Position numbers and translations under genes: made by a program. Positions 44,200 through 52,424 of a DNA stretch of 64,000 nucleotides are shown here, piece by piece. The stretch is from Corynebacterium poyangense (GTDB taxonomy: Bacteria; Actinomycetota; Actinomycetes; Mycobacteriales; Mycobacteriaceae). Within the stretch, counting starts at the first letter, position 1. Every line of letters starts with the position of its first letter. The stretch lies in assembly GCF_014522205.1 (NCBI RefSeq), contig NZ_CP046884.1, forward strand, positions 372,001 through 436,000, given 5' to 3'. The notes under the pieces were generated by a model. That model had not been told where the DNA came from and searched no databases. It worked only from the letters and a program-made list of their open reading frames with translations.

Positions 44200-44811
44200 A
44201 TGTCACAGATTTTTCGAAAACTAGTGGGTGTGGCCGTAGTAGGCGCTCTGGCGTTATCCCTGGGCTCCTGCTCAGATAAGAACACCGCTGGGCATGATGC
44301 GGTAGCTATTGGTGGGCAATTCCAATTCCATAGCCCAGGCGGGAAAACAGAGATTTTCTATTCCGAAGATGAGCGGGAACCGGTGGGGAATGTCAGCGGC
44401 GATGATTTAGTGAACCCAGGGAAGACCATCAATTTGGATGACTATGCCGGCAAAGTGGTGGTGTTGAATGCGTGGGGGCAGTGGTGTGCTCCCTGCCGGG
44501 CGGAGGTTGATGATTTAGAGAACGTTCAAACAGAGCTCGAAAAATCTGGGCAAGGCACCGTGCTCGGTATCAATGTTCGGGATCATAACCGGCAAATCGC
44601 TCAGGACTTCATCAAAGACAATGACGTCAACTACCCCAGCATTTATGATCCTCCTTTCCTCGCCGCAGCTTCATTAGGCGGGATCCCTGCCTCAGTCATC
44701 CCCACGACCATTGTCTTAGATAAACAACACCGGCCTGCTGCCGTGTTTTTGCGAAGCATTACTGACAAAGAAATCCTTGATGTCGTGCGCCCCCTCCTGG
44801 AGGAATCCTAA
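44200..44811 (+). CDS. TlpA/ResA-like thiol-disulfide lipoprotein for cytochrome c maturation
   Basis: A 203-residue exported protein. The signal (about 1-23) ends in a lipobox SLGSC with Cys at about 24, so it should be lipid-anchored outside the membrane. The thioredoxin-fold domain has the redox motif WCAPCR near residue 96 and the cis-Pro region near 167-170 (VIPTTIV). Such proteins keep apocytochrome c cysteines reduced for heme attachment. It receives electrons from the CcdA-like protein encoded next, whose ATG follows its stop directly. Confidence 0.9.
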   Translation: MSQIFRKLVGVAVVGALALSLGSCSDKNTAGHDAVAIGGQFQFHSPGGKTEIFYSEDEREPVGNVSGDDLVNPGKTINLDDYAGKVVVLNAWGQWCAPCRAEVDDLENVQTELEKSGQGTVLGINVRDHNRQIAQDFIKDNDVNYPSIYDPPFLAAASLGGIPASVIPTTIVLDKQHRPAAVFLRSITDKEILDVVRPLLEES

Positions 44812-45597
44812 ATGGGGGAGATCCTCGCCAATACCGTCGCTTCCGGGCCTTTCCTCTTGGGGTTTTTAGCTGCAGCCCTGGCGGGCCTAGTGTCATTTGC
44901 TAGCCCCTGCGTTATTCCCTTAGTCCCAGGTTATATGTCTTATCTGGTGGGTATTGTTGGCGGCGAAATGGACTATTCGGGAAGCTATGGTCCTCAGGTA
45001 GCCCGACGCCGACTGTGGGCGGTGGTTGCGGCGGCACTGCTTTTTGTCCTCGGTTTCACCGTGATCTTCGTCCTTGCCACGGCCACCATTTTCGGCCTCA
45101 TGAGTGTCCTCAGTCTGAATGCCGCCTGGTTGATGCGGGTAGGAGGCCTGATCACCATCGTGATGGGGTTGATTTTTATCGGCTGGTTCCCCGGGCTACA
45201 AAAAGATACCAGGTTTAGTCCTCGGCGCTGGACCACCTGGTTTGGTGCTCCTCTTTTAGGGGCAGTTTTTGCTCTCGGCTGGACTCCCTGTCTGGGTCCG
45301 ACACTAGCTGCCATCATCTCCGTTGCTGTGGGAACGGAAGGGATGACCGCGGTGCGCGGAGTATTCCTGATTATCGGATACTGCCTAGGATTAGGTATTC
45401 CTTTCCTGCTTATCGCCGTCGGTGGTGGCACCGCTATGCGTGGATGGGATTGGTTACGTCGTCACTCTTATGTTTTCCGAATTATTGGCGGCGTGGCCAT
45501 GATTATCGTGGGAGTATTACTCCTCAGTGGGGTATGGGAGTATTTTATTAGCTGGGTACGGCAATGGACCCTGAATTACGGCGCTACGCTGATTTAG
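44812..45597 (+). CDS. ccdA: Cytochrome c biogenesis membrane protein CcdA
   Basis: A 261-residue protein with six hydrophobic helices. FASPCVIPLVPGY near residue 29-41 and GWTPCLGPTL near residue 159-168 hold the two membrane cysteines that pass reducing power across the membrane. It starts at the base after the preceding stop. It supplies reductant to the TlpA-like lipoprotein in System II cytochrome c maturation. A gap of 69 bp without a gene precedes resB. Confidence 0.93.
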   Translation: MGEILANTVASGPFLLGFLAAALAGLVSFASPCVIPLVPGYMSYLVGIVGGEMDYSGSYGPQVARRRLWAVVAAALLFVLGFTVIFVLATATIFGLMSVLSLNAAWLMRVGGLITIVMGLIFIGWFPGLQKDTRFSPRRWTTWFGAPLLGAVFALGWTPCLGPTLAAIISVAVGTEGMTAVRGVFLIIGYCLGLGIPFLLIAVGGGTAMRGWDWLRRHSYVFRIIGGVAMIIVGVLLLSGVWEYFISWVRQWTLNYGATLI

Positions 45598-45666
45598 ACA
45601 TCAAGAACACTAGTCGCCACGCTGCCGGCCTAGGGAAATTCCACAGACGTTGAGGAGATTCACGGT

Positions 45667-47298
45667 ATGCAACTCATCACCATATGGCTAAAACGTGCCT
45701 GGAATTGGTTGACGAGTATGCGTACGGCGCTGGCATTACTCTTTGTCGCTGCTGTAGGGGCAATCCCCGGGGCATTATTGCCACAGCGAAACCTTAATGA
45801 GCAACGGGTCGAAGAATATATTGCCAATAACGGGACCATCGCTGAGATCTATGACAAGCTCCGGTTCTTTGATGTCTTTTCCTCTCCATGGTTTAACGCC
45901 ATTGGAATTCTATTGGTGATTTCCCTCGTCGGCTGCATCATTCCCCGCAGTTGGGTGCACTATAAAGCGCTCAGAACTCCGCCTGTTCGCGCCCCGAAGC
46001 GCCTAGAACGGATGCCGCATTTTCAAGAGGGCGTGGTGGAAAAAAGCGAAGAAGACATCAGCGCTTTTATTAGACGTCGGCTCAAGCGGTGGCATCTCGC
46101 GGAGTATCAGCCCTCAGAAGATCGTGCCGGGAAACACTCCTTTAGTGCCGAAAACGGTTATATTCGGGAGTTTTTTAATCTGGTGTTTCACCTGGCTCTG
46201 GTAGCTATTTTGCTGACCGCCAGCGCTGGAAAACTCCTGACCTATGAGGGGCAAGTCATTGTCATTGCCGACGAAGACGGGGAAGGATCCACCTTTTGTA
46301 ATACTTCTACCGCAAATTATGATTCTTTCCGCGGCGGGGCGTTATTCGACGGTACGGGGTTGGCACCATTTTGCGTCGCAGTCCATGACTTTACTGCGGA
46401 CTATCTTCCTAATGGCCAGGCAGAAATGTTTAGCTCTAATATTTCTTATGCTTCGGGGGATCAGATTTACCAAGACCCCAGTACCTGGGCCACTCATTTG
46501 TTGCGGGTGAATCATCCCTTGCGGATTGCTGGGGATCGGGTTTATCTCCAAGGGCATGGTTTTGCTCCGACGTTTACTATTACCTGGCCAAATGGTGAAA
46601 AACGTACCCAAACTACTCAATTTAGGCCGGATGATCCGACGTTCTTCCTGTCTAGTGGAGCGGTGCGCTTTGATCCTCCGGCGGGGATGTATCCCAATTT
46701 AGCGGAGCGTCGGAAAAATCAAATTGCTATCCAGGGGTTATTTGCTCCGACAGCGCAGTGGGGTGGAGAAAAGGGGCAACTGCTTAGTTCGGCTTTTCCG
46801 CAGATGAAAGATCCCGCCGTAGCAATCGATATCTATCGCGGTGATAATGGCTTAGATACCGGGCGTGGCCAGGAGCTTTTTAGTCTCGATCAGAGTCTCA
46901 TTCACACCGGACAGCTCCAGCGCATTGATCGCGTTAATCTCACCGCTGGGCAGGAAGTCACCCTCGATGACGGTACCGTGGTGCGCTTTGATGGGGCCAA
47001 AGAATATGCCAATATCCAGGTCAGCCATGATCCCACTCAGGTGTGGGTGTTGATCTCGACGGTGGTTGGTTTAGCGGCGCTAGTAGGATCCCTCCTGGTG
47101 AAGCGGCGACGGATCTGGGTGCGCTGTGAGCCCCTTGCGGAAGGCAAGGTCCAGGTGCAAGTCGCCGGGTTGGCGAGAACTGACAGCGCCGGCTGGGGCG
47201 AAGAATTCGATGATTTCGCCCGCGAGCTGCTGGAGTTGCCGGAGGAAACCTATGATGATGAGATTTCTTTGGCAGATGCTCATACTCGTGGGGGATAG
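45667..47298 (+). CDS. resB: System II cytochrome c biogenesis protein ResB
   Basis: A 543-residue membrane protein. Helices near residues 18-38 (TALALLFVAAVGAIPGALLP), 75-95, and 170-190 precede a large outside domain, with a final helix near 460-480. The N-terminus LTSMRTALALLF and the PQRNLNEQRVEEY motif are typical of ResB/Ccs1. With CcsA it forms the complex that moves heme outward and attaches it to apocytochrome c, probably the bc1 complex's cytochrome c1. The following 164 bp hold no recognisable gene. Confidence 0.93.
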   Translation: MQLITIWLKRAWNWLTSMRTALALLFVAAVGAIPGALLPQRNLNEQRVEEYIANNGTIAEIYDKLRFFDVFSSPWFNAIGILLVISLVGCIIPRSWVHYKALRTPPVRAPKRLERMPHFQEGVVEKSEEDISAFIRRRLKRWHLAEYQPSEDRAGKHSFSAENGYIREFFNLVFHLALVAILLTASAGKLLTYEGQVIVIADEDGEGSTFCNTSTANYDSFRGGALFDGTGLAPFCVAVHDFTADYLPNGQAEMFSSNISYASGDQIYQDPSTWATHLLRVNHPLRIAGDRVYLQGHGFAPTFTITWPNGEKRTQTTQFRPDDPTFFLSSGAVRFDPPAGMYPNLAERRKNQIAIQGLFAPTAQWGGEKGQLLSSAFPQMKDPAVAIDIYRGDNGLDTGRGQELFSLDQSLIHTGQLQRIDRVNLTAGQEVTLDDGTVVRFDGAKEYANIQVSHDPTQVWVLISTVVGLAALVGSLLVKRRRIWVRCEPLAEGKVQVQVAGLARTDSAGWGEEFDDFARELLELPEETYDDEISLADAHTRGG

Positions 47299-47462
47299 CG
47301 CGGGGTGTAGCATCGAGCCCCAACAGAGGGGAGTCAATCAAAAGATGGAAAGTTTGCTTTGTTTCCTCCTTAAAGAGGGAGTAATCTTGCCACATGCGTG
47401 CCCCTCTTCTGCCGAGGAGCCCCATTTCCATCTGAGTCTCCTGATGAAGGTGAGTCCCCGCT

Positions 47463-48494
47463 ATGCCCGTGAACCAATCCTTGTCAACGGCGTCTGATTT
47501 CTCTTTTGTTTCCACCTTTGTGGTGTACCTCGTAGCGCTGATAATCTCGTTGTTTTATTATGGCCGGATTCGCGGGATCATTGATGCCCGACGGGAAAAT
47601 GGTCAACCCCAGCAAGTTCGTGAAGCTTTGCTGGTCACCGCGGGAGGCAGCGGCAGCGATACCACTTCTTCTCGCATTGATGAGGCAAAAGAGAGTTTCC
47701 ATGATGCTCCAGATCTAGCAGCCCAAGAGGCGCGGGCGGAAAAACTCGGCGGAGCGCTTCAGAACCTAGTGTGGTTAGGAATTATCCTCCACATCGTTGC
47801 GGTGGTTCTTCGCGGCCTGTCTGTTTCCCGGTTCCCCTTCGGCAACCTCTATGAATACGTCTTAGTTATCACCGCATTTGCGATGCTAGGTGCGGCAGCT
47901 ATTTTGGTGCAGCGGCAAGAATGGCGAGTGATCTGGTCGTGGCTTCTCACCCCGATCTTGGGCTTGCTTTTCTTCGGCGGAACTAAACTCTATGCGGACG
48001 CGGGTCCGGTCGTCCCCGCCTTAAAATCTTTTTGGTATCCCATCCACGTTTCCACAGTATCTATCGGCGCTTCCATCGGAATCTTCTCCGGTCTTGCGTC
48101 GCTCCTATATCTGCTGAGGATCTGGCAGCCCTACGGCAAAGAGCACGGCTTTATGGGTGGTATCGCCAAACCATTGCCCAGCGCTAAAACTCTCGACTTC
48201 CTGGCTTACCGCACCGCAATTTTCGCTCTCCCCCTTTTTGGGCTAGGCATTATCCTCGGCGCAATCTGGGCGGAACAGGCTTGGGGCCGCTATTGGGGTT
48301 GGGATCCTAAAGAAACCGTCGCTCTCATCACCTGGATCCTCTACGCCGCTTATCTCCACGCCCGCGCTTTAGTTGGCTGGCGTAAATACTGGGTGGCGTG
48401 GATCAACGTACTAGCCCTTGGTTTTATGATCTTTAACCTCTTTTTCATCAACATGGTGGTTTCCGGGCTTCATTCCTACGCCGGACTGAACTAA
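47463..48494 (+). CDS. ccsA: System II heme lyase component CcsA (CcsB/ResC)
   Basis: A 343-residue membrane protein with about eight helices. The tryptophan-rich heme-handling motif WGRYWGWDPKE near residue 277-287 is diagnostic, with flanking conserved histidines (IILHIVAVVLRG; YPIHVS; YLHAR; LHSY). It forms the heme channel and lyase with ResB. AAGGTGAG lies before the ATG. It is the last gene of the cytochrome c group, and a hairpin follows its stop. The naming (CcsA, CcsB, ResC) varies between organisms. Confidence 0.94.
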   Translation: MPVNQSLSTASDFSFVSTFVVYLVALIISLFYYGRIRGIIDARRENGQPQQVREALLVTAGGSGSDTTSSRIDEAKESFHDAPDLAAQEARAEKLGGALQNLVWLGIILHIVAVVLRGLSVSRFPFGNLYEYVLVITAFAMLGAAAILVQRQEWRVIWSWLLTPILGLLFFGGTKLYADAGPVVPALKSFWYPIHVSTVSIGASIGIFSGLASLLYLLRIWQPYGKEHGFMGGIAKPLPSAKTLDFLAYRTAIFALPLFGLGIILGAIWAEQAWGRYWGWDPKETVALITWILYAAYLHARALVGWRKYWVAWINVLALGFMIFNLFFINMVVSGLHSYAGLN

Positions 48495-48497
48495 CCC

Positions 48498-48522
48498 CAC
48501 CAGCGATGCATTGAGGCTGGTG
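48498..48522 (+). terminator. Hairpin after ccsA
   Basis: CACCAGC and GCTGGTG make a perfect 7-bp stem around 11 bases, 4 bp after the ccsA stop. No T-run follows. Confidence 0.45.
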
Positions 48523-48585
48523 TGCTCGGGTCTCCTGCGGCAGTCCGTTACTTGAGGTAGCGTAGCCGCAAGGAGGCCTTAACCT

Positions 48586-49668
48586 ATGTCCCAGGAATCA
48601 GCGCTATATCAGCCCTTCAAACTCGGAAATCTAGAATTAGCCAATCGGGTAGTCATGGCTCCGCTGACGCGGCTTCGGGCGGATCCCGATGGCACCCCCA
48701 ATAGCCTCATGGCTCAATATTATCGGCAGCGCGCCGGGTGCGGGCTGATTATCAGCGAAGGAACCTGGCCGGTTCAAGAAGGTCGAACCTGGTCCACTCA
48801 ACCCGGTATTGCAACAGAACAGCACATAGCGGGATGGCGGGCCGTTAGCGATGCCGTTCATGCTGAAGGCGGCAAAATCTTCATGCAGATTATGCACGGA
48901 GGTCGGATTTCTCACCCCCAGCTAAGCGGAAGTGGGCGCATTGTGGCCCCTAGCGCCTATGCCGCCCCAGGGATGATCCGATTACCCGATGGTTCCAAGG
49001 CTAGCTATCCCGTTCCACAAGCGCTGACTAGCTCAGAAATTCCAGAGATCATCAGCCAGTTTGCCCTGGGCGCGCGCAATGCTATGGAGGCTGGAATGGA
49101 CGGCGTGCAGATTCACGGGGCCAATGGCTACCTAGTGCACCAGTTTTTTAGCCCCAGCACCAATGAGCGCAGTGATGTTTATGGCGGCAGTCCAGAGAAT
49201 CGGGCTCGGTTTGGCGTCGAGCTCGTCAGGGCAGTGGCTCATGCCATTGGGGCGGAACACACCGCTATCCGGCTCTCTCCGGAACACAATATGCAGGGCG
49301 CCTTGGAAGAGGATCCTGAGTTAACCGCCCAGACATATACGTACTTCGCTGCGGAGATTTCCGACCTCCCGCTCAGTCATATTGAGGTGCTTCACCATGA
49401 TCCGGACTCGGATTTAGTGCAAAATATCCGACGTGAATCCGGCGCCCCACTGATAGTGAATACTGGTTTCAATAACCCGAGTACCAGGGAAAGCGCGGAA
49501 AATTTGGTGTCTACCCAGGTCTGTGATGCGGTTTCGGTGGGGAGATATGTGATAGCCAATCCGGATTTGGTTCAGCGATGGCAAAATAAAAGGACTATAA
49601 CTGAACCTGACACTTCCACTTTTTACATCGGTGGACCACGAGGATATATCGATTATCCCCGGATCTAA
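48586..49668 (+). CDS. Old yellow enzyme family FMN ene-reductase
   Basis: A 360-residue TIM-barrel flavoprotein. ANRVVMAPLTRLRA at the N-terminus, the substrate-binding pair in GVQIHGANGYLVHQFFSP, and NERSDVYGGSPENR are the family hallmarks. It reduces activated C=C bonds of enals, enones or nitro compounds with NAD(P)H. A strong AAGGAGG lies upstream. A small XRE-type regulator gene follows after 14 bp with its own good ribosome site. The natural substrate is unknown, and a role in electrophile stress is possible. Confidence 0.92.
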   Translation: MSQESALYQPFKLGNLELANRVVMAPLTRLRADPDGTPNSLMAQYYRQRAGCGLIISEGTWPVQEGRTWSTQPGIATEQHIAGWRAVSDAVHAEGGKIFMQIMHGGRISHPQLSGSGRIVAPSAYAAPGMIRLPDGSKASYPVPQALTSSEIPEIISQFALGARNAMEAGMDGVQIHGANGYLVHQFFSPSTNERSDVYGGSPENRARFGVELVRAVAHAIGAEHTAIRLSPEHNMQGALEEDPELTAQTYTYFAAEISDLPLSHIEVLHHDPDSDLVQNIRRESGAPLIVNTGFNNPSTRESAENLVSTQVCDAVSVGRYVIANPDLVQRWQNKRTITEPDTSTFYIGGPRGYIDYPRI

Positions 49669-49682
49669 AAGGAGAGTGAATC

Positions 49683-49928
49683 ATGTCTGGCCCTCGCCGG
49701 AAATTAGGCAAGCCCGCTGGCAATATCCCAGAGCTTTTGGCTCTGGGAGAGCAAATAGCGGAGTGTCGTCGAAGCCAGGGGCGGTTACAAAATGATGTCG
49801 CCGCAGATGCTGGAGTTTCTCGTTCCACCTTGCACACCATTGAGCACGGGGGATCGGGTGTACGTTGGGAAAAAATAGCAGCAGTTTGCAAAGCGTTGGG
49901 GCTCACTCTGAGACTAGAGGAGAATTAG
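49683..49928 (+). CDS. Small XRE-family HTH regulator
   Basis: An 81-residue protein that is mostly an HTH domain. LQNDVAADAGVSRSTLHTIE is the helix-turn-helix (about 37-56), followed by WEKIAAVCKALGLTLRL, which resembles the HipB/XRE-type helper domain. It is co-directional with the OYE gene and may regulate it. No toxin partner lies adjacent, so a toxin-antitoxin pair is not supported. The stop overlaps the opposite-strand gene by 4 bp. Confidence 0.82.
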   Translation: MSGPRRKLGKPAGNIPELLALGEQIAECRRSQGRLQNDVAADAGVSRSTLHTIEHGGSGVRWEKIAAVCKALGLTLRLEEN

Positions 49929-50194
49929 TGCTCGTCCTCTGTCTTACCTGGTCTCTCTGAATCAGGCGGAGGAGGTGATTGTTCCGCCTCCTGTTGCTTC
50001 CGATGTTCCTCAGCTCGACGTCGCTTGAACTGCTCTTTTTCCAGTTTCCACAGAAACTCCGGATCATCATCCGGACCTTTGATGCGGTGTACCGGGGGAG
50101 TGGCAGCAGTGCGCTTCCAGGTCCCAGGGCCAAATGCTTTCCATAACAACACCGCAGCGACGATGATGAGTAATAGAATCAATAACCTTCCCAC
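49925..50194 (-). CDS. Small single-helix membrane protein, 89 residues
   Basis: One N-terminal transmembrane helix (residues about 3-20, RLLILLLIIVAAVLLWKAF), then a charged soluble tail of about 65 residues rich in Glu, Lys, Pro and Gln. Starts with GTG after a strong AAGGAGGA. The ribosome site and clean orientation support it as a real gene. No family is recognised. It overlaps the XRE gene tail by 4 bp and is divergent from the DUF4229 gene. Confidence 0.65.
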   Translation of the reverse strand: MGRLLILLLIIVAAVLLWKAFGPGTWKRTAATPPVHRIKGPDDDPEFLWKLEKEQFKRRRAEEHRKQQEAEQSPPPPDSERPGKTEDEH

Positions 50195-50245
50195 AAAAAT
50201 CCTCCTTCTGGATACCTAGAGTACTCATCACTCCTAGTCGTGGGT

Positions 50246-50251
50246 TAGGCT
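50246..50251 (+). promoter_or_regulatory. -10 element of a leaderless DUF4229 gene
   Basis: TAGGCT followed by seven bases and the GTG at 50259. No ribosome-binding site. Confidence 0.4.
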
Positions 50252-50258
50252 CAGTCCC

Positions 50259-50573
50259 GTGACTACACAACAACCCCCGGCTGATCCAGATCCGCAGTTA
50301 CGTCGCAAAGCCACCCGCGCCATTGTGCTTTATGGTTTGGCTCGACTTCTGCTCTTTATTGTGCTCACCGCCATTATTCAAGTGGTGGCCTACCTCATTA
50401 GCGCACCATTGCCTTTGGTGATGTCTGCCTTGCTAGCTTTGATTGTGGCTTTCCCCCTGTCTATGTTGCTCTTTCCGAGGATGCGGATGGATGCTACGGC
50501 CACTCTTGCTCAGTGGAAGCAACAAAGAAAAGACCAAAAAGAATGGGTGCGACGCGAACTTTCGCAGCGGTAG
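50259..50573 (+). CDS. DUF4229 family membrane protein
   Basis: A 104-residue protein with two helices (about 22-45 and 48-68) and a basic C-terminal tail (QWKQQRKDQKEWVRRELSQR). The pattern of two helices followed by a charged helix fits actinobacterial DUF4229, which in several actinobacteria lies near menaquinone genes. Function is unknown. It ends 5 bp from the convergent AEC transporter. Confidence 0.75.
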   Translation: MTTQQPPADPDPQLRRKATRAIVLYGLARLLLFIVLTAIIQVVAYLISAPLPLVMSALLALIVAFPLSMLLFPRMRMDATATLAQWKQQRKDQKEWVRRELSQR

Positions 50574-50578
50574 GGCGT

Positions 50579-51511
50579 CTAGGGGCCATAGAGCCAGGCG
50601 ATGAGAAGCATGACTGGCAGCGCTAAGAAAGTAGTTAAAAAGACCGTGTCTCGCGCTACGATTATTCCTTTTTGATAGGTAGCGGCATAGTTATACACAT
50701 TTTGAGCAGTAGGTAGTGCGGCTAATACCACGGCAGCATAGAACTCTATGCCGGTTAGTCCGACGGCCCAGGCGAGGATGCCGGCGATGGTTGGCATGAT
50801 GAGAAGTTTCACGACGGTGGCGCAGAAGATTGCTGGGCGATATTCGGCGTGATCGAGGACCGTGGAATTGACGAGGGAAGCGCCAAAGCTGATGAGAATC
50901 AGCGGGATGGAGGCACCGCCGAGGATTTCGCAGGGGCGTAGGATGACTTCAGGCAGTTGCCAATGCATCAGGCAGAACAACACGCCGAGGAGAGAGGCCA
51001 GGACGATGGGGGTGAGGATGGCGGATTTTATGGAGCTGAGGACTGTTCGGAAAGAACCATGAGCGGAACCGGCGAGGGTGAGGGCCGCTAACATGAGTGG
51101 GGTGAAAAATATCAGTTGGATGACCAAGATGGGGGCGACATAGGCGCCGGTTCCGATAACGAAGATGCTGACTGGTAGGCCGATGTTATTGGAGTTGACG
51201 TAGCTGGCGGCTCCTGCGCCCATTGCGGTGGTGGCTAGATCGGTAGGGAAGAAGAGTCGAGAAAGCACCCAGAACAGTCCTCCGCTGAGGAAGGTGGCGA
51301 GGAAACTGACTCCGATAACCGGGGAGAACAACTCTTCTGGGTTGGATTGGGAGACAACAGAGAAGAGCAGTGCCGGGGTGGCGGCATAAAAGGCAACCCG
51401 ATTAAGCATTAATCGAGCGTCGCCGGGGCCAATGATGTTTTTTCTAGCTAGTAGATAACCGGAGAAAATCACTGCCCCAATAATCGCAAAACCAGTGAGA
51501 ACTCCTGACAT
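50579..51511 (-). CDS. AEC-family (auxin efflux carrier) transporter
   Basis: A 310-residue protein of about ten helices in two repeats. The N-terminal FAIIGAVIFSGYLLARKNII and the segment NRVAFYAATPALLF are typical of AEC transporters, as is the repeated break with conserved Asn/Pro (AYVNSNNIGLPVSIF; ALPTAQNVYNYA). Members move organic acids such as malate or malonate in bacteria, and the substrate here is unknown. It starts 6 bp after the menA stop on the same strand and is probably in the same transcript. Confidence 0.85.
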   Translation of the reverse strand: MSGVLTGFAIIGAVIFSGYLLARKNIIGPGDARLMLNRVAFYAATPALLFSVVSQSNPEELFSPVIGVSFLATFLSGGLFWVLSRLFFPTDLATTAMGAGAASYVNSNNIGLPVSIFVIGTGAYVAPILVIQLIFFTPLMLAALTLAGSAHGSFRTVLSSIKSAILTPIVLASLLGVLFCLMHWQLPEVILRPCEILGGASIPLILISFGASLVNSTVLDHAEYRPAIFCATVVKLLIMPTIAGILAWAVGLTGIEFYAAVVLAALPTAQNVYNYAATYQKGIIVARDTVFLTTFLALPVMLLIAWLYGP

Positions 51512-51517
51512 AGAAGG

Positions 51518-52402
51518 TTAGTTTAACATGCCTAAATATAACCCAAGAGAATTAGCTAAAGACCATATCAGCATGGCTCTTCCGACGGTTCCAATAAGGG
51601 GAATGAGATCTTTCCCTGTTTTTCCGTGGCGCACCGGTGCTAAGGCTTGAATTGCGAAGGGTAAATAAACTACTCCCAATAAAGTCCACCACGTCGTAGA
51701 AACGCAAAGAAATACGGACATGAGGAGCGGCAGAAATACCAAGATAGCTAGGACTTTTCTGGTGCGTTGATCTCCTAGAATAACAGCAAGCGTAGTTTTC
51801 CCAGATTGAGAATCAGTGGGAATATCTCGCAAATTATTAGCTAAGTTAACGGCTGAAGAAATGCTTCCCACACCGATTGCTAAAAATAATCCAGCTAATG
51901 ACACTTGGTGTGCCTGAGTAAATTGAGTTCCTAATACAGCAACTAATCCAAAGAAGAGGAAAACAGCTACTTCTCCTAATCCGTGATAACCATAGGGATG
52001 TTTACCTCCGGTATAAAACCATGCCCCGAAAATACAAGCTGCCCCAAGGAGGATAAGCCAGGGTGAGCTCACCAAGCTCAGTGTGATGCCGGCTGCAGCG
52101 GCTACGAGGAAGCACCCAAAGGCTGCTCGTTTCACTGTCGCGGGAGGAACTGCCCCACACGCAGTGAGTCTTAGTGGTCCGGAACGGTCGGTATCGGTGC
52201 CTCGGATCCCATCAGAGTAGTCATTGGCGAAGTTAACTCCTGCCACTAGAGCCCAGGCCACAATGAGCGCCAAGATGGCGCGCCACCAAGAAAATCCTCC
52301 TGTCCACCCAGCGGCTGCGCTTCCGGCAATAACAGGGGCGAAGGCATTGAGCCAGGTGCGAGGCCTAGCTCCGGCTAACCAGTGGGAAAAAGTCATGGAC
52401 AC
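51518..52402 (-). CDS. menA: 1,4-dihydroxy-2-naphthoate polyprenyltransferase
   Basis: A 294-residue UbiA-family membrane enzyme that adds the isoprenoid chain to dihydroxynaphthoate. GVNFANDYSDGIRGTDTDR near residue 60-75 is the first Asp-rich motif (N/DxxxD), and NNLRDIPTDSQSGKTTLAV is the second. About eight helices are seen. GTG at 52402 has AAGGAG seven bases upstream and is the better start; an ATG lies two codons later. The polyprenyl chain probably comes from the synthase at 63137. Confidence 0.94.
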   Translation of the reverse strand: MSMTFSHWLAGARPRTWLNAFAPVIAGSAAAGWTGGFSWWRAILALIVAWALVAGVNFANDYSDGIRGTDTDRSGPLRLTACGAVPPATVKRAAFGCFLVAAAAGITLSLVSSPWLILLGAACIFGAWFYTGGKHPYGYHGLGEVAVFLFFGLVAVLGTQFTQAHQVSLAGLFLAIGVGSISSAVNLANNLRDIPTDSQSGKTTLAVILGDQRTRKVLAILVFLPLLMSVFLCVSTTWWTLLGVVYLPFAIQALAPVRHGKTGKDLIPLIGTVGRAMLIWSLANSLGLYLGMLN

Positions 52403-52424
52403 TATTGTGCTCCTTGGTTGAGGT

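Noticed and set aside
49683..50194. XRE gene and neighbouring 89-residue protein as a toxin-antitoxin pair
   Set aside because: The neighbour is on the opposite strand, has a membrane helix and no toxin motif.
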